64,000 nucleotides of DNA. Source: Symsagittifera roscoffensis (Eukaryota > Xenacoelomorpha > Acoela > Convolutidae). Location: contig NC_087067.1 of NCBI RefSeq assembly GCF_963678635.1, forward strand, positions 24,187,547 to 24,251,546, in the 5' to 3' direction. Of the stretch, positions 33,501 through 42,275 are shown piece after piece. The notes under the pieces are model-generated. The model made no database searches and was not told the origin of the DNA. It saw only the letters and a program-made list of their open reading frames with translations. Position numbers and translations under genes: made by a program. Every line of letters starts with the position of its first letter. Position 1 is the stretch's first letter.

Positions 33501-36500
33501 ATCAGTTTACTGTTCTGAGTTTGAAGTAAAATGACGGAATCTTTGTGGGCAGTGTCTTTTCCTTCGGAAAAACTTTGAATTCTAATGAGCCTTTTTCTAG
33601 ACTGTTTTTAAGACATTTCAAAAGAATGGATGTTTTGAGCCCAATATTTAGGGATATTTAATCTGTGATAGTTTTTCGCAAATTTAGAAGCTTTCAGCCA
33701 ATTTAGTCAATTTGTGATAATTAATTCGCCATGTTGATCGGCTCCCTGAGTACAAACGTAAAACAATTTTTTGACTGTGATTAACTTTTGAAGTTTTTGG
33801 GTTTCAAAAATAGCCAAATTAGCCGTGCTCTGAGCTAGTTTATGCGGGTTGTGGAAATTTCATTTATGATGCTAAAATCGTAATTCGATTTAATTATGTG
33901 TGGTGAGTTATCACGCAGAACAAAAGCGTTCCAAACTGATTTAAGTCAAAGCAATCGGTCGTCTTTAGTTCGTACTACTCAAATTATCACGCTGGACTTT
34001 TCTGGTTTTTTTAAAATATATATTTTTTTGCAACAACTGTTTGATACAAATTAAGAGGCAGCCGGATCAATCTGGAATTTGCCATGATATACGAGCAATC
34101 TTATTGCCCAATCGAGGCTAAAGTCATCACTATGTACTTTATTTTGAGCGCTATGAACAAGATTCCAAAAAATTTTCAATTAGGAGTATATAATTTTTCA
34201 AAAAAAATTTTGAAAGCTTTGTAAGTTACTTTGAAGTAAAAATGGCCTTTGCCTTGAAACTTGTAGCTTTGTATTAATCGATTTTTTATGAAGCTTGTAA
34301 CTCTAGAGGTTGTTGTTCTTGACCAATAAAAGTTTTCGTCAAATTGTTGATTAGCAAAATAAATAACACTGCTCGTTTTTCGAGGCAGAGCTTTCAATGT
34401 TTTGGCTGCCCTCTAATACCGTTCACAAACTGTTTGGTTAATAACTTTTTTTGAAATTTCCTAATAAAATGAGAGTTTTGCGTTTTGACAAGCTATTTAA
34501 AGTACCAAGGGATATATTTTGCGGGTAGTAACGCATTATTAAAAGCAAGTTGCCTACCTGAGTTCAATTTGGAAGTTTATTTTTTACTGCTTTTGTTTTG
34601 ATAGCATCAAATATATCGCGCGTAGTTTATCTCATTTTGAATTATAATCGTCAAAGTAGGCCCAATTTCAAATAATTATACCTTAGAGGTGATTCTTTTT
34701 GAATTTGAGCTCCAGACAAATTTTTTTTCAGATGGCATGAAAAACTCCGTCAAAAATCTTGTTTAAAAAGTTGAAAGTTGACTGAATAAAAAAACATTAC
34801 GAGGCCAATTTGTTAATTTTGTGAATTGTAAGCTGATTCCGCAGCAAGGACGCTCCCTTTGTTCTTTCAATCTCTTTGATCGCTCCGACAAAATTTCAAC
34901 ATCTTTAAAGACTTGTCTCTGGAATCCAGGAACATACAGACACAACATTGTGCGCCCATCCAGTGCACAGTTTGGCCTGGTATTCTAACCAACCCAAGCA
35001 AAAAATATTCGGCTTTATCTTCAAAAATTGGGACCAAAAAATTGTTTTCAAGTCTTCCCTGTGATAAATTTAGTAGTGGATCAATGATGAGGGGATGTTG
35101 CCGAAAGTATACGCGAGTCAAAATGATAGCAATGTGCTATATCAGCGCTCGGCCCTGCTTCGAGTCACGGTCTTAAGCCGAGCACTGATGCTTGGCTCGA
35201 TTTTCAAAGTCGATAACGAAAACAGAGCATCTGGACTCGGATGACATAGAAAAGGCATGGAGTTGAACTTACCCTTCTGCTGGGATCCAGTTGCGCACAT
35301 AGTGTATGTCCTTAACATTGTCTTCCTCCGCGAAGTCCCCAACCTCCACTATGATGTCCGAAACTGAAGTAGATTGGACAATAAACGCACGAAAATGAAC
35401 AGTATGTTTAAGGCCTACAGAATGCCCCTCAATTGCTGAACCACAATTGCTATTACCCGGGCCGAGGTCCGCGACTCATGTTGCAACCGAAATGGGTCGC
35501 CGAAACGGACTTCCTGCGACCGAAATTCCATCATCCCGCAAGAGGCTTGAGTCGCACAAAGTCGCAACATGGGTCGCGCAAAGTCACATTATAGCTAATT
35601 TGGGTCGCGCGAAGTCGCAATATGGGTCGCACAGAGTCGCAACATGGGACGCGCAAACTCGCAACACGTGTCGCGCAAGTTCACAACATAGCTAATTTTG
35701 GTCGCGCAAAGTCGCAACATGGGACGCACAAAGTCGCAACATGGGTCGCGCAAAGTCACATTATAGCTAATTTGGGTCGCGCGAAGTCGCAATATGGGTC
35801 GCACAGAGTCGCAACATGGGACGCGCAAACTCGCAACACGTGTCGCGCAAGTTCACAACATAGCTAATTTTGGTCGCGCAAAGTCGCAACATGGGTCGCA
35901 CAGAGTCGCAACATGGGTCACGCAAAGTCACAACATGAGTCGCTCAAAATCGCAACATGAGTCGCGCAAAGTCGCAACATGAGTCGCGCAAAGCCGCAAC
36001 ATGGGTAGAGCAAAGTCGCAATATGAGTCGCGCAAAGTCTCAACTTGGGTCGCGCGAAGCATAAGTCGCAACATGGCTCTCGCAAGTCACAATTTGAGTC
36101 GCGCATCATAAAGTTTCAAGCAGCTTAAAAATTCGGGTCGAACTATGATCAGACCGAATTCGGTCGAACAGCGAACTTTTCCAGACCGAAAATACTCACC
36201 TGATTTCGGTCTGATGGTCGAACTAGGGTGTCAAACTGGAGTCGAATCAGGGTCGAATTAGAGTCGAATCAGGTTCGAACACGAGTCGAATCAGGGTCAG
36301 ACTAGATTCAAATCAGGTCCAAAAAAAAGCAAAATGGGAGTTTTCAAAGAAAAATTAAGTACAATGCGGCAATATTATGAGCAAAATTAAGTGCAATGCG
36401 CATATACAACAAATTGGAATAGAAATGGAAAGCGCTCGGTCGTTTTCAAGCTTTTTTTGTCATACTTAATTAACTTAACTGGCCTTATACGAGAACCTTT

Positions 36501-39500
36501 TCAAAGCCGTAAGAGACGCCGAAACTACAAACTGAACAAGACTGCTCGTATCAGGGCGAAGCCCTGAACTTTCTGACTGCCTTTTTAAGGTATATGGAGC
36601 GGTAATAATATGAAAATATTTTATGTAATAAAATATAATGATTTAAAAAAATTGATACTTTTTCCCCCCTTACGCCATAAACAGTTAGTAACAAGTCATT
36701 TATGGCAAATAAACTTCCTTGAACCAATTTTGAACGATTTATAAGACACATTAAATCTCCGCTTGCGCGGTAACAGCGCGAAATAAACCGCGCGTTAATT
36801 TGTCCCAAATTGGCGAAAATGGCAAGATTTAAATTCCCATAATTTTAAGCTCAAGTTTAAGCTCAAGACATCAATAACTTTTGATTGAATAAAAAATTTC
36901 GTCAAGCTGTCAATCTACATAAAAAGTCGAAGTTTGTCTGAAAAAAACCACCCCGAGTGCAAATATTCCGTTACTTGCGTTACGAAAGTCGGAACAATGA
37001 GGCTTGCCATTAGAACCCTTGCAGTGTCTTGTATCCTTCTTTCAGAACTCCACTTGTAATTCTACGTGACGAATTAAATCAAGTTCAGTCACACTGAGTT
37101 AACAAAAAAAACTAGTTATACATTTCTCGTACATGTTCTTTCAAGGTTCTATGACCAGCATGCTCCCATACTATGACTTTTATAACTAGCTTTTTCTCTT
37201 TGCTTTTATACCAAGTTTTTTCTGTACTATCACATTGCAGATTTTTGTTTCTTACTTTCAATTTTATTAATTTTGTGTACTTCCAAAAATAGTGATCCTG
37301 GCTAACAATTACTACCCATAAGTCAGAGCAACAATTGAAAGATCAAAGAAAAAGCATTATGAGATCATGCTATTAGGAAAATTTGCTTTGAAGCAGTTAT
37401 AAAATAAAATTATTCAATTTCTTGCAATTGACCTGTACCTGTAAAAAAGTCACCCAATTTCCTTAAACTATTGCTCGCGGATTGAAAACTTGGTTTGATT
37501 TTTAACAAGCCTTCAGGGCCTAGCTTCAATAAACATATTTTTAAGTTTATTATGACTGCAAACTCAAAACCAAATACAACTGGAGATCTGGATGACGTTT
37601 TTTTAAATGATTTCATTTTGTAGGCATAGAGTTTTTTGATAAACGTTTGCATGAGTACAGAACTAGTTCGGTGACAAAAAAATGATGGAACGTTTTTTTG
37701 AAAACTTTGATTTCAAAATTTTGTAGTATTCCCAAAACTGCGAGTGATGCAATTCCCATAAAATACGAAATGTGTGTCAAGCATTTTTTGCAGACGATTT
37801 GTACGGAGTTGTATGACTTGAGTTTTTTGGTGTATAGAGGTCAACTAAAAAATATCGATTGAAATTAATGTCAGCAAAATCATATCAGATACAATTTGCA
37901 ACTCCACCTTGGCGTTTGCTCGCACGATGCCTTGTTAATAGCAAATTATACAATATAAAAAGGGATAGCAGATTACTGTGCAAGTATTTTTTTTCAAATT
38001 AGCGTCATATTCTGCGTGGTGTAACAAAAGGATCAAAACAAAAATCTAGGGCTTAGGCATGTTCAGCAGTCATAATAAAATAAACAAATTGGTCAAATAA
38101 ACAATTTTTTTTGGAAAAATGACCAGAAAAACAAAAAATCAGTAAAACTGTAGAAAATTTTAGTTTTTTTTGTTCAAAATTTATTTTTCTGCAGTTTCTG
38201 AATTTTTTGAAAAGTTTGATCTCAGAAAAGTGCTTAAAAAAACTCAAAAAGCAATGTTGCAGCTAATAAGCTATTAAAATCAGCCATTTTAAGGCTGATC
38301 GCTTGTTTTATTTGCTCGAATTAAGAGCAGAAATCAAAGATTTAAAACATGTTTTCCTCTATACTTAAACGTTTTCCTGAAAATAATTAAGAACTGTTCG
38401 GGTCGCAAGTGAAAAAGCTTTGAAGTCATTTGTCTTTCGACCCATTTCGATGATTATTTGTGGTATCTGATTTTACGTGGAAAACAAAAAGAAAAAAACA
38501 AGAATAGCCGGTTACCGTGCAAGCAGCACAGATTGTTCGGACCATAGAATCAAGAAAAAAACAGAGTTTTTTCAAATTATTGTCGTTTTTCTTTCGACGT
38601 GGTGTGATAAAAGGAGCTGAACAAAAAAGTGGGGATTGGGCATATTCGACATTCAAAGTAAAATAAGCAAATTGAAAAACAATTTTTCTAGAAAAATTAC
38701 CAGAAGAACGAAAAAAATTTCGAAAATTTTAAAAGTTTTGCAGTTTTCGTATTCTAGTTTTGATTCCAAAAAAGAGCTAAAACACTCAGAGTAAACTAAC
38801 GTTACTCAAGTAAAACTAATTTTGTACATTTTAAATTAAGCTATTGTAAGCTATTAATCAATTAAAATAAGACTGTTTGCTCGTTTTATTCGCTCGAATT
38901 AAGATGCAAAATCAAAAATCTCAGACCGGTTTTTCTCGACACTGGTAAATTTTCATTAAAATTTTAAAAACTGGTTCAAATCAAGAGTGCGAAGGCTTCA
39001 GCAGTATGATATATCACCCCAGTCCGATGACTATTTGTGGCAGATGTTTTTGCGTGGAAAACAAAAAAAAAGAAAATGACTTAAAAAGCTTAATACAAAG
39101 TTCTCTCCCATTTTCAACGGTCGGAACAAAAAAAAGAAGAAAAACTAAAACACACCCGAATACAAAGTTCTTTCCCCATTTTCAATGGTCAAAAAACATT
39201 AAAAGCGGAGAAATTTCTGAGAAAATTTGAAAAACAAACTTTCAATTTCAATTGAGATGATACAATATTATGAGTGCAGCTTGGCCTCTTTAACTCGTGT
39301 TAGCGTTAATTCGTTCTCGCGTCTCAATAAAAGCAAAGCCTTGTCCAGTGACTGGTTGAGAATCCGGTTGTCGGCATTTTCTACAATTCTGCTAGATGCA
39401 GCAGTGTCCAATTGATTTGCAATAACAAACGATGATATTTGACATTCATAGTAAATTATGCAAATTGTTGAAAAATGACTAGAAAAAACAAACACAAAAA

Positions 39501-40277
39501 AAATTCAAAATAATATTTCTTTGTTTTGCAGTTTTTGGAGGTTCTTAATTCCAAAAAAGCGCTAGAAAAAGTTAAAATTACAAAATTAGGTTTTCACAGC
39601 TTAAAATAGGCTAATGGAGGTATTAATCTATTAACATAAGCTATTGTTAAAATAAGCTACTGCTAATTCGCTTCATTTGATCGAATTAAGACCAACAAAA
39701 GAATATTTAATCTTGTTTTTCTCGATAGTGGAACAGTTTTTTGATTTAAACTTTCTCAATCTTCCGGTTGAAAGTAAACTTGATCCCAATTTTCGCTTTC
39801 AAAATGAAATGATAATGTGGTGATGATTCCCACGGTCAAAAAAATCTTCAATTATTTATGTTTTGATTTTGCAAATCGAGAAGTTACGCCGTTTTGCTCT
39901 TGAACATATGGCGTGGAGAAGCAAAACAATTTTAAAACGAGCAAAGAGTTGAAACCTACTCGATTTCGGCCGAGAACGGTCGAACTATCATTAACTTTGG
40001 AACAGAAAGTTGAAATTTAACTTGAGCACCTCGACCCAGGTTTTAACTCACCCTCAGTGTATGCAAAACAGTGGCCAGCTGTAATCACCCACTCAGGGTC
40101 AACTATGGCCCCTCCACACATTCGGTCCATGGCTTCATTGCGAACGCGAACGAAGAAGAGCCGAGAGACACTCGGAATGCCGTTCACAATCCCGCTCACA
40201 AACAAATTTCCACTCGGAAAACACGCAGTGAACAACACCAGCAGGAAAAAAATTTCAGACTTTGAAAACTCGCTCAT
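27350..40277 (-). CDS. Secreted chymotrypsin-like serine protease (S1), five exons, ~269 aa
   Basis: Coding exons, in transcript order: 40277-40052, 35363-35273, 31340-31148, 28338-28193, 27503-27350 (226, 91, 193, 146 and 154 nt; 810 nt with stop). All four joints keep phase. The protein has a signal peptide (hydrophobic residues ~9-22), a mature-type start IVNG near residue 30, TAGHC (catalytic His) in exon 1, LNDIILLRL (Asp) in exon 3 and GDSGGPL (Ser) in exon 4. YGIGSY and a closing Trp helix lie in exon 5. The residue six before the active Ser is Ser, as in chymotrypsin, not the Asp of trypsin. Cysteines fit three or four standard disulfides. The usual Arg before IVNG is Gly, so activation is unusual. 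Likely a secreted or digestive peptidase. Introns 1-3 are full of repeats. Confidence 0.9.
27600..28135. repeat. Intron 4 with dispersed repeat (also at 61.45 kb)
   Basis: A C12 run at 27678 opens a segment similar to 61480-61720: attcgacccc-tg, gtccccttttg and a later cggcgca block. The repeat lies within intron 4. No coding frame is seen, and no terminal repeats could be fixed. Confidence 0.5.
28193..28338 (-). CDS. Serine protease exon 4: catalytic Ser
   Basis: Acceptor TGTTTCAG before 28338. It encodes a Cys-rich stretch and SVCHGDSGGPLY. If read on without splicing the frame would stop at 28135, leaving the fold incomplete. The only GT in place is a weak donor GTTCAA (from 28192 down), which gives phase 2 and joins correctly to exon 5. 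Confidence 0.88.
28648..29170 (+). mobile_element. MITE-like repeat copy A (intron 3)
   Basis: It begins aagactgctc and a hairpin CAGGGC-gaa-GCCCTG, then TGTTCCGACT (28686). It ends AGTCaGGACA at 29169, the inverted repeat of TGTTCCGACT with one change. An internal palindromic-looking stretch (gcgcgaaataaatcgcgc) is shared with copies B and C. No ORF. Non-autonomous by this structure. Confidence 0.7.
29240..29350 (-). repeat. SINE tail fragment
   Basis: The reverse complement resembles 32610-32700: shared gcacaacagcggttctcc and cctttg-tggataaa. The tRNA-like head is missing. Confidence 0.5.
29580..29875 (+). pseudogene. Relic of a LINE reverse transcriptase (Jockey/CR1 type)
   Basis: One frame with three or four stops from 29647 to about 29870 reads FLESDSKENV, a Lys-Asp-Lys-Cys-Ser stretch, LPDNLTIGKVLPI and KK. 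This follows the order of the non-LTR RT region (F-L-x-P-V-x-x-x-E-V ... K-x-x-S-x-G-x-D ... P-x-x-x-K-x-A-x-V-x-P-I-F-K-K). It lies in intron 3 in the plus orientation. The catalytic FADD box is not seen. Confidence 0.55.
30205..30400. repeat. Dispersed repeat (also near 60.26-60.39 kb)
   Basis: gggggcttgaaaatgg ... atttgggaaaa ... aatcgtt-caa-t-agaattga is shared with 60258-60390 after alignment by eye. No ORF. Confidence 0.4.
30413..30950 (+). mobile_element. MITE-like repeat copy B (intron 3)
   Basis: Best-preserved copy. The hairpin CAGGGC-gaa-GCCCTG (30434-30448) precedes TGTTCCGACT at 30451, and AGTCGGAACA ends at 30949. The interior matches copies A and C (ccaaattggccaaaatgg, cccaccccgagcacaaatatt). 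Confidence 0.75.
30985..31110. repeat. Minisatellite, ~51 bp x 3, beside exon 3
   Basis: Three near-identical units of tcatcctttgttcaacc plus aaaaaacgagcagccttg. It ends about 40 nt from the exon 3 donor. The unit end gcagccttgtt resembles the MITE start in reverse. Confidence 0.7.
31148..31340 (-). CDS. Serine protease exon 3: catalytic Asp
   Basis: Acceptor GATTTAG before 31340, donor CAG|GTGTGC from 31147 down. It encodes LNDIILLRL (Asp), a P-x-C motif and LGSCGMG, the strand after the Asp loop. Exit phase 0. Confidence 0.9.
32498..32700 (+). mobile_element. tRNA-derived SINE with A and B boxes
   Basis: GGGGAGC begins a tRNA-like head. The A box is TGGTGAAGTGG at 32507-32517 and the B box region is TGTTTGGATCC at 32550-32560, about 33 nt apart. 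Pol III internal promoter boxes in this spacing mark a SINE. The body carries gaggcccagg and the tail shared with 29240-29350 and 62890-62990. It lies in intron 2 of the protease, plus strand. Confidence 0.65.
32724..32972 (-). pseudogene. Fragment of an RT-associated transposon protein
   Basis: The minus frame reads CFDL, a GASSWLSNLP block and EHGFNL, ending with FRGAMTW. From memory this is the conserved G-A-S-S-W-L-x-A-L-P ... E-H-G-F ... F-R-D-A-L segment of reverse-transcriptase-bearing elements in many invertebrates. No upstream RT core is visible nearby, so it is a fragment. The opposite frame is a shadow. Confidence 0.5.
33060..34355. other. Intron 2 stretch with decayed repeats
   Basis: No gene. 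A reversed fragment of the MITE start (cctgatacgagcagtcttgtt) lies at 33380-33403, and a weaker fragment (tacgagcaatcttatt) near 34089. Otherwise nothing definite. Confidence 0.45.
34356..34800 (+). mobile_element. MITE-like repeat, diverged copy F (intron 2)
   Basis: It starts cactgctcg ... gaggcagagctttcaatgtttt and follows the internal order of copies A-C (agtaccaagggatatatttt, atatatcgcgcg, aaaactccgtcaaaaat). Terminal repeats are decayed. Confidence 0.5.
35273..35363 (-). CDS. Serine protease exon 2
   Basis: Acceptor TACTTCAG before 35363 and a consensus donor GTAAGT from 35272 down. It encodes DIIVEVGDF and HYVRNWI, the strand pair that follows the His loop in this family. Entry phase 1, exit phase 2. 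The repeat-like frame on the other strand is not a gene. Confidence 0.88.
35450..36115. repeat. Minisatellite (~22 bp) with 172-bp higher-order repeat, intron 1
   Basis: About 25 units of gggtcgcgcaaagtcgcaac-type. Within it a 172-bp block (35575-35746) is repeated almost exactly from 35747. It is followed at 36130-36320 by a related short repeat (gagtcgaatcaggg). The long open frames across it are products of the repeat. Confidence 0.85.
36535..36996 (+). mobile_element. MITE-like repeat copy C (intron 1)
   Basis: Same hairpin start (tcagggcgaagccctga), a decayed left end (ctttctgact) and a good right end AGTCGGAACA at 36996. Interior as in A and B. Confidence 0.7.
37000..37955. other. Intron 1 stretch without recognised features
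   Basis: AT-rich. I see no gene and no clear repeat; the frame at 37410-37652 has no recognisable content. Confidence 0.4.
37960..39830. repeat. Tandem repeats, ~575-bp period, three diverged units (intron 1)
   Basis: Units near 37960-38490, 38491-39065 and 39180-39830 share, in order, a gtgtaacaaaag block, gaaaaatgaccagaaaaac, gctcgaattaaga and atttgtggtatctg...cgtggaaaacaaa. The gcacagtaaccggctat motif at their joint recurs in reverse at 63975-63995. Non-coding. Confidence 0.65.
40052..40277 (-). CDS. Serine protease exon 1: signal peptide and catalytic His
   Basis: Start ATG at 40277-40275. It encodes the signal peptide, IVNG, CGGAIVDPEWVITAGHC and the next few residues. The donor is GAGG|GTGAGT (intron starts at 40051). 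Phase 1 exit. A TATAAAT on the minus strand at 40398-40404 would place a start of transcription near 40370, about 95 nt before the ATG; two closer TATAAAA boxes (40303-40309, 40284-40290) lie too near. Confidence 0.9.
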
Positions 40278-40397
40278 TGGATTTTTTATAGACAGGAAGA
40301 CGTTTTATAGACAAGCTATCGAGTCGTAAATTTGTGACCTCAACGTAAAATATTGTCAAACAGTTCTTATTTACCTATTTACGTTTCGTTTATTTTA

Positions 40398-40404
40398 ATT
40401 TATA
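40398..40404 (-). promoter_or_regulatory. Candidate TATA box of the protease gene
   Basis: TATAAAT on the minus strand about 125 nt upstream of the ATG. In AT-rich DNA this is weak evidence; no initiator was confirmed. Confidence 0.3.
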
Positions 40405-40655
40405 GCGAACAGATAATGATTGCGAGTAAATAACCTCTATTTAAACTGAGAAGTACTTTGGCACGAAAAACAATTACAGTATATGACCGTGACCTGATTC
40501 GAGTCCGAAAAATACCAAAGTACAGAGTGGCTGATATTTAGTTTATTTGGATCTCTTTAATTATTTGGATTCTTTAACAATTCCATATAGGAAGGGTAGT
40601 ATTCGTTACTATGTACCATGGGGGAGGGGTAGCATAGTCGTAACTAAGAACCATA

Positions 40656-41925
40656 TGGGGTTATGTATAGACAAACCTCATCATCAACCAAACGCGTCCA
40701 CTTACCATGCCTTGTGTTTTCTTGGGAACAGTTTTTCCTTATAAACAAATAAATAATTTAAAAATCTCAAAACCTCAAATTGTGTCAGCCTTCACCTCGA
40801 AGAAAAAGAATTTATGAAATAGGAATGAATTAATATTTAGTGAATCATGCATAGATAATGCGCACAAGTCACATGACACCTAAAGCTTATTGCTTCTGAC
40901 TAGCCCCAGGGCTGACCAGCTTCGACGTTGGTTGTTTTTTTTTTAATCAGATTGCAGTATAAAATTTTGTTTTTATCAGTTATAACAAAAAAAAACGCCA
41001 GATAGGGCGGACTGCTAGTATGGATTTTGGAAGCAACTATCGAAATAAGTTCTCTCGAGGTCGAGAAAAACTACTTTCATTGTTTTGTCGTTCATGTCCA
41101 AATTCCGTGAACATTGTAAAAAAAATGGCCTTCATTTAGAAAATAAGATGTTTTTTTTTCTGTTTTCAGAACATAAATCCGGCTCTTTATCCAACGGCGA
41201 CAACTAAAAAACGGCAATGTTAATTTGAAACATATAATTTTACAGCAAATTTTTGCTCCGGCATATGGATAGTTAAAGCTCTGTAAATATGCGCTCTGGG
41301 GTAGTTATAAACAACCTCATCATCAATAAACGCGTCCACTTACCATGCCTTGTGTTTTCCTGGGAACAGTTTTTCCTTAAAAACAAAATGAATAATTAAA
41401 AAACCTCAAAATCTCAAATTGTGTCAGCCTTCACCTCGACGAAAAAGAATTTATGAAATAGGAATGAATTAATATTTAGTGAATCATGCATAGATAATGC
41501 GCACAAGTCACATGACACCTGCTTATTGTTTCTGACTAGCCCAGCTTCGACCTTGGTTGTTTTTTTTTTCTATCAGCTTGCAGTATAAAATTTTGTTTTT
41601 TATCATTTATAACAAAAAAAAAAACGCCAGATAGGGAGGACTGCTGACATGGATTTTGGAAGCAACTATCGAAAAAAGTTCTCTCGAGGTCAAGAAAAGT
41701 TACTTTCGATTTTTTGCCATTCATATCCGAACTCCGTGAACATCGTAAAAAAACTTGGCCTTCAATTAGAAAAAGTTTTTTTTCTGTTTTCAGAACATAA
41801 ATCCGGCCTTTTAACCAATGGCGACAACTAAAAAACGGCAATGTCAACATTGAAACATATAACTTTTACAGCAAATTTTTGTTCCGGCTTATGGATAGTT
41901 AGTGCTCTGTGAACAATTGTCGGAC
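40656..41925. repeat. Tandem duplication of ~630 bp, non-coding
   Basis: 40656-41285 and 41288-41925 share caatcatcaa-type starts, the block gtgtcagccttcacctcga, and atggattttggaagcaacta (41019 and 41649). Divergence is moderate. The short frame after the shared ATG is kept in part in both but shows no domain. Confidence 0.75.
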
Positions 41926-41949
41926 AAGTTTCGAACATTAAAAAGCATA

Positions 41950-42275
41950 TAAGAATACAAGACTGCTCGTATATCATGGCAAAGCCCTGAATGTTCTGAC
42001 TCACCTTGATTCATATCAAATAGTTCTAGGGAAATGACAAAAGTGAAAAACTATAGCTTTTGGATAACATCAAAGATGAATTGTCAAAAATTGGGTCGTG
42101 CGAAATTAATACCGATTAGCTAACCTAAATTCAATTTGGAAAAAATTTTTTGTGCGGGATAACTTGACACGCATAAATATTTTACGTTACATTCTCAGCA
42201 TCATGAATAAAATCTTCAAAACACGCTTACTTTAGTCTGGAGCATGACCTAATGAACAATTTCAAGCTCTCAGAA
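41950..42275 (+). mobile_element. MITE-like repeat, partial copy D
   Basis: It starts acaagactgctcgtat with a changed hairpin (catggcaaagccctg) and tgttctgact, then diverges from copies A-C. Confidence 0.45.

Noticed and set aside
35447..36109. Long ORFs on both strands in the intron 1 minisatellite
   Set aside because: The repeat unit lacks stops in several frames, so open frames arise automatically.
38886..39830. Possible CRISPR-like or bacterial array
   Set aside because: Units are about 575 bp and diverged, in an animal intron; no spacer-repeat pattern.
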